DNA from: Rhodamnia argentea
Taxonomy: Eukaryota; Streptophyta; Magnoliopsida; Myrtales; Myrtaceae
Assembly: GCF_020921035.1 (NCBI RefSeq)
Contig: NC_063150.1
Coordinates: 1,116,001-1,180,000 of the forward strand
Direction of reading: 5' to 3'
Length of the DNA: 64,000 nt
A program made the translations under genes and the position numbers. Under the pieces are notes generated by a model that searched no databases, was not told where the DNA came from, and saw nothing but the letters and a program-made list of their open reading frames with translations. Below, piece by piece: positions 44,868-58,035 of the stretch. Position 1 is the stretch's first letter; each line of letters starts with the position of its first letter.

Positions 44868-47800
44868 ATGGCTTTTCCGGCGAGACAATCGGAAGCTACG
44901 GAAGAGGACACCAACGTTGACGCGCACACGGCGACGCCAGTTCGCTACCTCTCGCTGGACGACGTCTACTCGGCCACGACGCCCAACCTGACCGCCAGGG
45001 GATCGTCCGCGCTGATGTCGAAGAAGATTAAGGCCCGCAAGCTCCCCTCCATCAGCGATCAGTCGGATGGGCCTGAAGTTGAGATCGACCGGGTCGATGA
45101 CCACCCAATTAATGGGGACTGCAAGGGTAACGACAGTGGCACTCTCAGTTTTCGCAGGCATCACTTGAAAGGTAACGTGCCGCTCGTCCGTGTGTACTCT
45201 CGGCGCTCTGAACGACCCATTTGCAATACGGATTATCCCACAATGTTGGATAGATTGATTGCTCGTGCGGAAGCCGAATCGAGATTGCCTATAAAGACAG
45301 AATTTTGTGATGATTTTGAAATGGACGAGGGCATTAATTTCTCTAAATCCAAGTCCGAAATCTCGCCCCACAAGAAGAGGAAATGTGGCAGTGGCGAGCT
45401 CGCAAAATTGGGAGTTCGCTCAAATGACTTGCACAATATGGGTGGACCTCGGTTGAGAGAGAATCGGAAGCCTAATAGCAACAGTTACTGTGACCAGCGA
45501 AAGAGGAAGAAACGTGACTCTAGTGTCGGAGACAATGTTAAAGGTTTGCCCACAAAGAAAAGATGGGTGAGGTTAGTTAAACATAATTTGCCCTTGATGA
45601 GATTAGGTTTTTAAATGTGGGTTGATGACAGGTTAGAAGCGTTTTTCGGAGTTTGTGTCTTAGGTCATTTAGTTGGATACTTACTACTGCTATATAGTCA
45701 TAATCCGGTTAACTTTTTACACTGGTTCATGGTCAAATTTGTTGATGGGTTAAGGTTATGGCTTGACCAGGTTGTCTTTAGACGACGCCGATCCTAAAAT
45801 CTTCATTGGTTTGCAATGCAAGGCAAGTTTCTCCTTTCGCCTCGCAATTAAAGCATAGTCTGTAATTCAATGATTTAGATCTTCCATTTGAAACTTTTAT
45901 TAACTGAAGCATGTATGTCGCAGGTTTTTTGGCCATTGGATACAGATTGGTACCCGGGCAGTATTCTGGGGTACGATTCGGAGACAAACAAACATCATGT
46001 AGGGTCACTACAGTTCCTGTATAAAAAGTTGTTGAATCACCAGTCTCTGGAATGTGGCATAGAACAGACATTTTCTGATAAGGGTTGAACAACATGCAGG
46101 TCAAGTATGAGGATGGAGATAAGGAAGATTTAGTTCTTGTGAATGAGAAGATCAAATTTTATTTGTCTCCCAATGAGGTGCGGCAGTTGAACCTGAAATA
46201 CAGCATTAAAAGTATGGATTCTGATGCATGTGATTATGAAGAGATGGTCGTGTTAGCTGCCAGCTTGGATGATTGCCAAGAGCCTGAACCTGGGGATATT
46301 GTATGGGCTAAGCTCACTGGTTCGTGCATATTTGTTCTCTCCCTTCTTTTAATGCTGTTCTGTGTGCTTATGCTCTTCTGGCACGATAGAAAGTTCGATT
46401 AAGACAAATTTGGTAAAAATCTGTCTGAGGTATTGTGGATAGGTGAGATGCCTTTCGCACATTGTCTCGCTATGATTTTGAGGAACTCCTTATTTATCTT
46501 GAAACGTTGCACTAGTCTCTGACCAAATAAGTTCACTATTACCATTAAATTGGATCTGAGTCAAATATTATGCTCTAGATGAGATGTCTAGAAAAGTTTG
46601 CATCCTATTGAGGTTCTATTATAGCCGAGGTCATATGTCTAAAGTGCTGATTTGAGTTGTAACTTTAAATGGTGCTTGGTTTGGCGGGAAACCAAACTTT
46701 AAAAAGCCTTGAAATTCTGCTTGAGTTATTGATGTAGCTAGACGTTATAAGTGTTTTGTTCTTGTGATACAAACAGTGTGCATTTGTACATGGTTTGACA
46801 GTCTATTATCAGGGTCTCTGTCAATGAAGTTGTTTTATGTGACTGGTCTTATTAGTCAATAGGTACGGTAGGAACATTGAATCAAATGATTGTGATAGGA
46901 ACATTGAAGCTAGTTCATTGAATCTGAACATTTGTTACTAGTATTTTCACAAGTGTTTACACCTGTTGTCATAAAGTGTTATTGTGGAAAGGTGTTTGGG
47001 CTGTTGGTTGTAAAATGTTGGTTTATGTTTTCGATGTTATACCTTAATGATGCTATTGCTGATCTAGCTTGTTTCTTTGCCTTTTAATACTTCGTGTCAC
47101 ATTTGAGAACCATGAAGTCTCATTGATGGAAAAGCTTAGATTTGCATAACCATCGTATTCTTGTGCCTTTGCTATCTTTCTATTCGTTGGATGTTGATTC
47201 ACTAGTTGACATATAAACCAATCATATGTTTTCTGATAGGTCATGCAATGTGGCCTGGGCTTGTTGTGGACGATTCCCACATAAGTGCTCATGGGATTTT
47301 AAAGAAAACTTCTGTTGGCAGATCAGTTTCTGTTCAATTTTTTGGTACCCATGATTTTGCAAGGTTTGGAATTTTGTATTGTCAAGGACTATTTTTTCAG
47401 TGTCAGATATTTATGATTTTGCTCACTGACTTGTCTGTCTGTTATCACTCTGATTTTGCTATTATTCAGGCTTAGGACAAAGCAGGTTATTTCCTTTCTC
47501 AGAGGGCTTCTTTCTTCTTTGCACTTGAAATGCAAGAAACCTCGCTTCGTTAGAGCTCTAGAAGAAGCAAAAACGTGAGTTATTCTTGAAATCTTCTAGG
47601 TGAAATATTACACTTGCACAGGTACATCTGAAGTTTTGGTTGATTTTGTTATGAGATGTTTGAGTTTTTGGCATGATTGTTATTGCCATACAGATTGTTG
47701 TTTGAAATTAAATAGAGTAGACAGATTGCAGGGTTGTTTGAATGTTGATGCTAATACATGCACGCTTGCATCCATCAGCCCATCCATTCATACATACATA

Positions 47801-50800
47801 CTGTAGGTGTTTCTCCAACACAAATAGAAGGAAGATAACTTGGTTAAATAAATTAATCAATCTGGACATCAGTTGATTTTCAGTCAATAAGTCAGACTAA
47901 TTGTAGTGGGTCTTGATGAAAAAGAGGTTATTTTGTTAACTACTTGATAAAGACTTTCCTCCTTTTCAATTGAAATGATCCACATACTTGAGAAACTCTT
48001 TCCCCCTAGTTTATTTATTTATTATTTTTTTTTTGTCATACCAGAAATCATGAAATTTAAGGTGTTTTGGTCAAATGATTTGATTTAGTTTTGACTGAAC
48101 TTGACGCCATTGGATGAGGTTGAAATTTAGGTGGCACAATTCTGGCACTAACTACGCTGTTTGCTCCAATCAGATATCTGAGTGAACAAAAGCTACCCAG
48201 AAGAATGCTTCTGCTGCAGAGTGGCCGTACTACTGATGGTTGTGGAACTGCTAGTGATGAAGATGGAGAAAGTGGAGATTCGGCTGAAGACTGCATGAGC
48301 AATGAAAATGGCCAAAGAAAACTGGAGGGCCTTGGGACCCTTCCATATGTACTGGGAGATCTGCAAGTAATTAGCCTTGGTAAGTGCTACTGCTTCTGAA
48401 AACATGTTTGGGTTCCTAGTGAAGCGTACTCCTATATTAGGTCTATATTACGAAGCGTGACTCATGATAGATGGAGAGTAATGGATAATGCCACTGCTTC
48501 TGACAGCATGTTTAGGTTCCTAGTCAAGCGTACTTCTATATTATGAAGCATGACTCATGATAGATGTAGAGTAATGAATGATGTTGTGGAGTGAATGTAT
48601 ATAAGTTCCAATGCACAATGTTTTTTGTCAATTACTTTAATCATAGCTGGATGAAGTAAATGAGTGGGGAAACTAACAAAAACATACCTCACATTTGACC
48701 TAATAACCACCTACATACCTCTACTTTTGCAAATACTAAAACCCTATATTGAAAAGACCAAATTGTTTCTCCTTGCAAACACATTTTAGCATCTTGCTTA
48801 GGTTTGGTTGGTTTGTTTTTTGATTGATTTTGAGTGTTTTGGGGGAGTGTGAGAATTCATGATTTGGGGACTGGCCTTCTTGGAAAGAGAATGGCATTTT
48901 CATAAATAGAGACACTAGGATAATTGTGAAGGTGCTTTCCTAATATTAAACTCCGTTATCTATTTTGGCTTTTCCAAAAGTAGAGGTATGAAAGTGGTCA
49001 TTTAGTCAAAGGTGTGGCATGCTTTTGGTATTTTACCAAACTTTTATTATCCTCAGGGATCTGGTCATACATAGTACTTACAAGCTTTCACAAATATCAT
49101 TCAGGAAAGATCGTGAGGGACTCAGAATTCTTTCAAGATGGAAAGTACATCTGGCCAGAAGGATATACTGCCGTGAGGAAGTTTACTTCAATTAAGGGTA
49201 ACATAATTATTTATCATCTAATAGTTTGGTCATTTTACTTGGCTGCTTAGGTCCCTCATCCTCTAAATCCTCTTTCTGGAAAAGACAAGAATTTAGTTGT
49301 TCATTTAAAGAAATGTACTTTTTCATAAGAAAACAATAAAGCTTCAACAAGTGAGCTACTTAAAGTTGAATCTTAGGTCGCGTATAATGGTTCAATTGAG
49401 TATATAGAAGGATAATTCTTGCTTTAGTTTCCAACCTTAACGTTATGTAAAGTCGTCTTGGGGACTAATGGGACTAATGGACTAATGGTCACTTCTTCAA
49501 CATGCAAGAGGAACAACATGACGAGTTAAAAAGGGATCCATTGAATTTGCCCTTGCTTTGATTGAATTTAACTACTGTTTATTCACCTTCTATTTGCGTT
49601 GTTCAGATCCAAGGGTTCGTGCTTCATATAAAATGGAGGTGTTGAGAAACCCCGAGTTGAAGATCCGACCTCTATTTAGAGTAACTTTAGATAGTGGAGA
49701 GCAGGTACATTGTATTGGATAAAGTTGACTTTGAATTTCATTTTAGAGTTCTCTATTTTGAAAGGCAATGCTATATGCAATGGTTTTAGTTTTTATTTTG
49801 CTTCCAATATTCTATTATCTCGAGCTTGAATTTGCCTAATAGTATAGCATAGGCATGTTGTGCGCACATCTGCAGCCGTATGAAGAATTAATGCTGTCTC
49901 TGATCTTAGTTGGATTCCGAGATCCATAGAACAAAAGTTGGTCAGTATTGGCCTTGATAGTTACGCTGCGACAATATCTTGGATTTCTCATCTCTGGTGC
50001 AACATACACTTTCATAGAGTATCTTTTCAAATTCTCTGTTATAACCAACGAGAGTCTTGTAAATGTCTTGTCAAGGATTAGTTTGATACGATAAGCCCAG
50101 GAAGATGATTAGCAAATGATTGCCCCTTTCTTTTTACTTACTATTTGTTGATTTGATGATTTCTGCCTCATGGGAGCTCTCCTATGGAATAACCTCCTTG
50201 TAATCTCATGTTACCTTATAGCTTTCAGACCACTTATTCACTTCTTTTCTTTACTTTTCTTGCTCTTCCTTTTAGGTGCTAGTTAACCATGTTTGGCGTG
50301 TTTTACTACAGAACTTCTATCTGGTCGATGCTCTTGAACCAAAGTTATCCAAGTTTATTGAACTTTTGTGCATATATAGCTGATCACTATTCTGTGCTAC
50401 CTGTTTTGACATAGCTGGACAATGACTTCAATTAACAGTGCACTGAACAAGTCCTTATTTACTGGCTTGCACACTGGGCTGGTTGTGAAAACATAGGTTT
50501 TTAGGTGGTCAAATTTGACATTGTGGGATAAAACATGGTGCGTTCTAGATAATTTCATCTAAGTTTTCTATGATGATGTTGAGGTTGTGTTAATGGATTA
50601 TGATGGTTGAATTATGCTTACATTGGGTTACATAGATGGCCAACCTCATAGATAGCGGAAACGTTGCAATTATCAACCATATAATTGCTTTTGGAGGCTT
50701 AATATATATCTGGATGTAGCTCATTCCACTTATCCTGATAATAAGACTACAACTCTCTTTTTCCGGCCTCATTTTCCTTGTTTCCTACCCTATGCATGAG

Positions 50801-53800
50801 GCAGCTGCTCTTTCACATTAAGATTGGTTCACTGATCTTGCTTTTTACCACCATTAATTGTTTTTATGTGCAAAATGTCCATCCAGCGTGAGCTGAATAA
50901 TTTTTGTTATAGCTGCTAGTAGTGTATTGAATATACCTGAAAGAGAGTTGAGAGATTATAATTAATCGCTGGTTAACATGAGGGATTTATATATACATTC
51001 AATCACTCAGTAAGATCAGTGATTTACCTGAAAACATCTGTGATTTAGTTGACTAAAATTTAGTGAGGCTAAATTTGTAATATCACATCTTACAGTTTTG
51101 GTGTTCTTTCTATAGTGAAGCTTCCACATCCAAACATTTTGAACAGTATTCTCCTTTTCTGACTGAGTACCTACTCTATGCCAGAGACATACTTGGTTAT
51201 TCTTTGTGTCACTCATCGATTCCCTAAACTAATTTACTTGATGTGATGATTGACATTGGCAATATCTATTCCAGTTTAAAGGGTCCACACCATCAGCCTG
51301 CTGGGATAAGATCTACAAAAGATTGAAGAAGGCATGTAGCAGTTTGGCTGATGGTGCTGAAGCTGGTGTGGAAACGATGTTCAAACGTGGCTCAGATATG
51401 TTTGGTTTCTCTAATCCTAAAGTAGCAAAACTCATACAGGTATGCTGTTCCTCTTACCAATGACATTATCTATGTTCCCTCAACATTATAATTTTGCTAT
51501 TCTGGTTGTTAATTCCGGTTTCTTTATTTTGTATCCACACTGAAACGCGTTTCTGTTCATATTGACAGTGTTTATCAAAATCCAGACATTTGACAAAGTT
51601 CTCTATGAGCAAATTAGCTTCTGGAAAATTTAGAGATTTCCCAGTTGGATATAGACCCGTTCGTGTTGAGTGGAAAGACCTTGACAAATGCAATGTTTGT
51701 CATATGGATGAGGTGAACTTTGTTTCTTCATCCCGTTTAGGATTTTGCAGCTTAATTGTTCTTTGTGTGCTACTTTTGGTTGTTCCTCATTCAATAGTAC
51801 TATCTATCAATTTAATTATAGTTAATGATTGTCATTATGTGCCTTCTTTTTTGCTGATTAGCTAGTTTGTAGGATTAGGGCTTCTTCTATGTCAAGCTAA
51901 TCTATTTAACCCCTTCTTTCATCGTTACTGTATGATTTTAACACAATGGATACCTGTCTTTAATTTCAGGAGTATGCAAACAATCTTTTCCTCCAGTGCG
52001 ATAAGTGCAGAATGATGGTGAGGACCCAAGTGCACCCTGATATTTTGGCTATGTATTATTGCTAGGGTGTACGTGAAGAAGTTTGTGTAGAGTTTGATGC
52101 TAGCTCATGTTCCCGTTCCATTTTTCACCTAATTTGTCCATTTGTTTTCCTGTGTGTTGATGATTTTCTATCCTATTTCAGTGGAATCTAGATTTTATCA
52201 CCGTTTGTTTTCTAAGTTTATCGACACGTTTGTACTATTTGTTCAGGTTCATGCTAAATGCTATGGAGAGTTAGAGCCTGTAGACGGTGTACTATGGTTA
52301 TGCAATCTATGTCACCCGGGGGCTCCTGATCCTTTGCCTCCATGCTGTCTTTGCCCAGTTATAGGTACTACTAAGATTTTTGTCCTATATTGCTACTGTT
52401 ACATGCTAAACTTTGCATTTGGCTTTTGTGTAGGGGGTGCTATGAAACCCACGACTGATGGACGATGGGCTCATTTAGCTTGTGCTATGTGGATACCGGG
52501 TTTGTGCTATTTGGATTTTCTTCCCTTCTCGTTATGTTTGATCAGTTAAAAGTTTTTGAAAATGAAATTCATGGTTTCATGCCATATGATCCTCTTTTAC
52601 TTTAGAAACTTGCTTGTCGGATGTGAAGAGAATGGAGCCTATTGATGGTATCAGTAGAATTAATAAGGTATCTTTGGTTTCTTACAGTCATTCATGTCGA
52701 CCTTTTTAATGAGTTTCTCACAAGTTATTTTACAAACATAACCGAGTGTCGTTAAGCAAGAGATATTCTCTGGAACTTGTCCTAGGATCGCTGGAAGCTG
52801 TTGTGCAGCATCTGTGGAGTACAATATGGCGCCTGTATCCAAGTAAGTTTCCATATGGATGATAATGTTTGTTACTTGAGTTTGGCCTTTAGTATATTTT
52901 ACTACAAGGAAGGAAGTTCTTTGATTATCTTGCATTTCTTCGTTTGATGAGTGCTCACTTGAGACAGACACTCATCAGATGCAAATAATCTCTGGTTCTG
53001 TCAAATGGGGTGCTCACTTGAAGCATGCAAGCAGCAGTTGCTTCTTTTTTCTTACAAAGTAGTGTTAACTCTTTCAATTAAGCAAAATCAAGTTTGTTAA
53101 ATTAAGGTCCACTCTCATTTAAGAAGCAGAAGTCCCACACGGTGTCTAAACGGACTTAACTGCTGAGACATGCATTGCATCGAAACTTTAGATCAATTGG
53201 ACGATGATGGAAATAAGAGTAGGGGAAGGTTGTTATTGGGTTGGTGCTTTAGAAGTCTAGCACTTATCAGGTCTCATGTTTATGTTCAAGTAGCAAATAT
53301 GTCATGGATGTCGAGTTGCATAAAATCTTATGCTTGTCCTAAAGATACCTTACAGAGTGCCTCTGTTGACAGTGCTCAAACAATACTTGTCGAGTAGCAT
53401 ATCATCCACTGTGTGCAAGAGCAGCTGGTCTTTGTGTTGAGGTATTTTTTATCTTCCCTTAGAATTGTGGTTATTTTGCGTTTTTATTCCATATGCATAA
53501 ACTGCCGGCCAGTTAAAACTGGCAAAAGCAAGAAAAGAGCTGCCTTGAGAGAAACTCATACATTTGGGGCCGAATGCTTGCATGAGTCTCATGAAGTTCT
53601 GGTAGATCAATGACTTGCTATCTTTCTGTCTCTGTTATTATATAGCTTGAGGATGAGGAAAGACTTCATCTTCTTTCAATAGATGATGAAGATGAAGAAC
53701 ACTGCATTCGTCTTCTCTCTTTCTGCAAGAAGCACAGACAGCCATCAAATGAGCGTCCTGCTTTGGACGAGCACATCAATCAAGTTGAGCGTCAATGTTC

Positions 53801-56800
53801 TAACTACGACCCTCCCTCTAACCCATCTGGATGTGCTCGTTGTGGTAAGTGTTGCTTTCTCTACTCTGCTCTACCAATGGGGCCATGGGTTGGTTAATTG
53901 CTCAAGCTGCGTTCTGTTTATGGTAGCTTTCTAGGCAATGAGTTTTATAGCATTGCCTTTCTTTTTACATCTTTTGGTAACCCCCACGCATCAAATGTTG
54001 GAAATTGCTAATTGAAGGTCTTTTTTGGGCTGTTAATTTATTTTTTACTTTTACCATGTCTGGCAGAGCCTTACAGCTCTTTTGGGAGAAGAGGACGGAA
54101 AGAACCTGAAGCACTTGCTGCTGCATCTTTGAAACGCCTTTTTGTTGAGAACCAGCCTTACTTGGTCGGTGGATACAGTCAACATTTATTGGCAGGCTTG
54201 CCTTCCAATGGAGTTGTTGTCTCCAAGTACTCATCTCGCCTTCACAAATTAGGGTCCCATCAAGTTGATACCTCTGATAGCGTATCTTCTATGGCGGAGA
54301 AGTATAAATTCATGAGGCAGACCTTTAGAAAGAGATTAGCATTTGGTAAGCAAAATATTTGGCTTTTTAAGGAAGTGAGGTTAGCTATGGCGTTCTTATT
54401 CTTTTTTGGGTTCTTCCAATGCTCGATCTATTTTTCTTCTTTGAAGTTCTTTGCTTAGCTAGTATCATGAGTGCTGACTCGCATTTTAAACTCTTGACTA
54501 TCTAGAAGTTGCTAGGCTGGAGAATTAATGTGAAAAGGTGCTGGACTGTGCTATATAGTTAATATCTTGAAGTTTGTATGATCTAGACATATGTTCTTGC
54601 CAGATAGTAGAATGTTTTATCAGGACAGCAGGGAGACTTTGTTTGACCTACTGTTTAAGTTTATACCAACGATAATTCTGACTATTTTCCAAGTACTCCC
54701 TTATTTGGAAGGTAATATTGCTAAGAAGGAACATGATCTTTGCCGAACTTTAGTAATTTGTCTAATTTTGCGGCTTTTGCTTGTCTTATTATGAGGTTAA
54801 TAGCATTGACACATTCTGATTGTCATAACAATGGGAAAAAGGAATGGTGATGCTAAATGTACCTGTTGGTAGTATTAGATGCATGTTTGGCCGATGGTGG
54901 GTTAATAGTATAGTGGTTTCTTTTACTTTTCACCTTGAGTAGAGAAAAATCAATTCAAAAAGAAAAAAAAATTGACTAGAGAGAAAGGTGATCCTCTTGG
55001 AAGGAGGATAAAAAGAAGTGTGACAAGGAAGATGCATTTGCAAAGCAATGATCAAATGCTAGGAACAAAGAGAAAAGGTAGTTTTGAGTACTTTTGACGC
55101 TCCATTTTGCTGTTAGCGAGACTTTTGGAGATTGTTTTTCTAGGTTTAGAATGGAAAAAAAAATATAGTTTTTGAGTTTCTGCTTTTCATTGTTGGCTCC
55201 GTCAAGAGATTTCATCTTCTCTTGCATGATTGCTTAGAATTTTCTCCTGTTGTTCTGATTAATATCATGTCTATGTAGATTTATCAGAAAATAAAAAAAA
55301 GAAGCTCTTTTTAATGTTTATTATTTTCCCTTTTCTGCTGTCATAATTGATCTGTTGAGGTTTCCTCTGCAATTTAATTTATCTTCATATATGTCTATGT
55401 TGCTGTGGCTGTGGGATGATCATCGCTTTAGGGAAATCAGGAATACATGGATTTGGTATCTTTGCTAAGCAACCACACAGGGCAGGTGACATGGTATGCA
55501 GTTTGCTAATCCGTTTGTAATTCTTTCTTCATGAACATTTGATTAATGCTTTTATGCCAATTTGAAATTCCTTATGTAGGTTATTGAGTACACAGGTGAA
55601 CTAGTTCGACCACCTATAGCCGACAGAAGAGAAAATTTCATATACAATTCACTGGTGGTGAGTTCTGACATGATGTTGTCAAAGTACTGCTTTTGCATCT
55701 GGGACTTCGGCATCTGAGGGATGCTATACCAGTCTAAATGAATAGAAAACAAAAGAAAGTGGAATAGGTGAAGATAAAGATACTTTTAACATACTTCCGT
55801 CTGCTTTGCTTGCTACTTGGAGGAGTGACAAAGATTAGTGTCAAAGTAGCATTGCTCCATAATGTCGTTGGGTGATGTATTGTTTATTATCTGTTAAATT
55901 TCCCAAAAAAAAAAATGAAATGAACATCTTGTAGATGATTGGATAGAGGTGCAACTAGATTGTCTACATGTTGTCACTTTCTTTTCTTGTGTTTGGAGAA
56001 TCAAAATGCATGTCTTAGACAGAAAGATTTTGGTTGAGGTTTTTTCATTTTTTTATTTTTATGGCATTGATAGCATTGTAAATGACGAGGGGCAGTGTAG
56101 TTATTGTTTCCTTGAATGCTGCATGATGAAGCTAGAATCTGAAGGTTCTCTGTACATTCCGATCTGTTTTTGCAACAATGTCATTGCACTGTTTATGGAT
56201 GTATGTGTGTATGAATGTTCCATCCTTTGCTTTGAAGAAGAAATCCCTGAATAGGTTTCTGTGCTGAAGGTCTTCCAATAGAAAAATCAAAGCCTTTTGA
56301 GTTTCAAACGCCAAGAGTGATTGGTTTTCCCCTGAGTGTGTTTGCTAGGAGCTTCAATTTTTTTACCTTTAAAGCTAAATGAAGTTAGTTTTGTGTCTTT
56401 AGAGTTGAGGTATTCTTTTGGGCAAAAAACGGGTGGGATATGCTAATTTTTGGATATGTGCTAGGAGCGGAAGAATGTTCATATGCATAGGGAGCAGCAT
56501 ACTGTGTCTAGGTGAAATAAAGGAGCACACACTGTATAAATGGAAACAGGCACCGTGGGTTCTCACTCAATCTCTAATCTGAGAGTGACTGTTGATAAAT
56601 TTTTGTTTTTTTGAGAACTTCATCAGTACTCCTTAGAGGTACATCACTGAAGGAAAATTCTCAGATACAAAAATGCATAAACGAGCATAATGGTTCATTT
56701 CAGACAGAACTAGAATGCTTTGGCTCTTTGTATTCAGAAAATTTTCTCAGATGGTTCATTTCAGACAGAACTAAAATGCTTTGGCTCTTTGTATTCAATT

Positions 56801-57535
56801 CAAGATACATGTTATGCTACCTTGCTGATCATGTTGACTTGAAGCAACTTGTTCCTGTTTGTTTGCATGTGTTGGAGACCTTTGCATGTTTGGTGAAGGC
56901 ATTGTTGGTTCGTTGTTGAAAAGCCCCCTGAACGCATTGTCTTGACTTTACATGACGGGGGAAACGATTAATCTTTTCTTGTCATCCACATTTTTATGCA
57001 GGGTGCTGGGACATACATGTTCCGAATCGATGATGAACGAGTTATTGACGCCACAAGAGCAGGAAGCATTGCTCATCTGATTAATCATTCGTGTGAAGTG
57101 TGCACTTTTCTTCTATATTGCACTTTCTGCTGCTTTGTAGTTGGATATGTTTGGCATTGTAGATTCTGCTTGTTAATATATGCGAAGTGCTATCTTTTCC
57201 TACAAAAAGAGAAAAGGAAATGTGCTTAACTATATTGTTTGATAAAAGAACACCAGGTGTTTTTTTTCCCAAACTAGGGTGATTGTAGGTTTGGTTATCT
57301 TATGGCGGGCTAACTGAAATCTTGTCTTGTATTAAAATATGTACGAGTTCTTTAAACTTTATATGACATGTCATCTATTGTTTTTGACGTGCCGCTTCTT
57401 TTAGATCACATCAGTTGGAGAATTGAGGTCATCTTCTCTTGCATTCAAACTATTTTTAAATAGTTATCTTTTATGTTATCTTTTAATAGGGCCAAACCAG
57501 CTGGTCATCTTTTCTATGTCAAGAAAGTATCCTCC

Positions 57536-57585
<50 letters not shown>

Positions 57586-58035
57586 CATATATGACCAGTT
57601 CATGCCATAGGGCCAATATAAGAATGGTATGCCGTGTGTATGCTGCCTTGGTACTCTTCTGATTTCATCTCCACTTTACCTTTGTGCAGCCGAATTGTTA
57701 TTCTAGAGTCATAAGTGTCAATGGTGATGAGCACATAATTATCTTTGCCAAAAGGGATATTGAAAGATGGGAAGAGCTCACGTATGATTACCGGTAATGT
57801 TTTTCTTGAATGATCTTCATATGTTTGTTTTCCTCTATGTATTCTACTTCTTACAGTATCTTATGTTGCTAATATTCATTCTACACATCTCAGGTTTTTC
57901 TCAATTGACGAACAATTAGCTTGTTACTGTGGCTTCCCTGGATGTCGTGGGGTTGTCAATGACACTGAAGCGGAGGAGCAAGCAGCAAAGCTCCATGTGC
58001 CTCGCAGTGATTTGGTTGAGTGGAAAGGAGATTGA
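44868..58035 (+). CDS. ATX1/ATX2: ATX1/ATX2-type histone H3K4 methyltransferase
   Basis: Twenty-four exons join into 3,366 nt (1,121 residues). Exons: 44868-45571, 45771-45822, 45924-45998, 46100-46319, 47240-47363, 47470-47574, 48174-48379, 49105-49197, 49607-49704, 51275-51439, 51569-51712, 51970-52017, 52247-52364, 52434-52499, 52606-52667, 52786-52842, 53373-53441, 53646-53844, 54067-54345, 55432-55493, 55580-55657, 57002-57097, 57690-57793, 57894-58035. Domains by rough residue: Tudor-like 253-300, PWWP 340-410, FYRN 470-526, FYRC 527-615, PHD 656-706, extended PHD 712-845, SET 955-1085, post-SET (CYCGFPGC). The SET core shows YTGEL, NHSCEPNC and LTYDYRF, so it should be active. Trithorax enzymes of this type deposit H3K4 methylation in the nucleus at developmental genes. 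Arabidopsis ATX1 and ATX2 have the same architecture at slightly over 1,060 residues. Assignment to ATX1 or ATX2 is open. Confidence 0.95.
45823..45923 (+). other. Apparent GC-AG intron in the ATX gene
   Basis: Exon 2 ends caatgcaag and the intron opens gcaagttt, closing gtcgcag before exon 3 (gttttttggcc). Joining here gives the family sequence GLQCKVFWPLD. No GT donor nearby keeps that sequence. GC donors make up about 1 percent of plant introns and usually have a strong flanking consensus, as in AAG|GCAAGT here. Confidence 0.85.
57534..57586. repeat. Compound (CT)n(CA)n microsatellite in an ATX intron
   Basis: About 23 bases of CT repeat pass directly into about 30 bases of CA repeat, within the intron between exons 22 and 23. 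It is likely to be variable in length. Confidence 0.92.

Noticed and set aside
45572-45614. ATX exon 1 read on to the stop at 45614
   Set aside because: Splicing at 45571 into 45771 gives [10 protein letters not shown], matching the family. The read-through end has no similarity.
53413-53613. Frame with a basic [17 protein letters not shown] segment in the ATX gene
   Set aside because: It lies in the intron between the exons ending LCVE and starting LEDEE. Direct joining of those exons keeps the family sequence and phase, so it is not needed as an exon. An alternative exon cannot be excluded.
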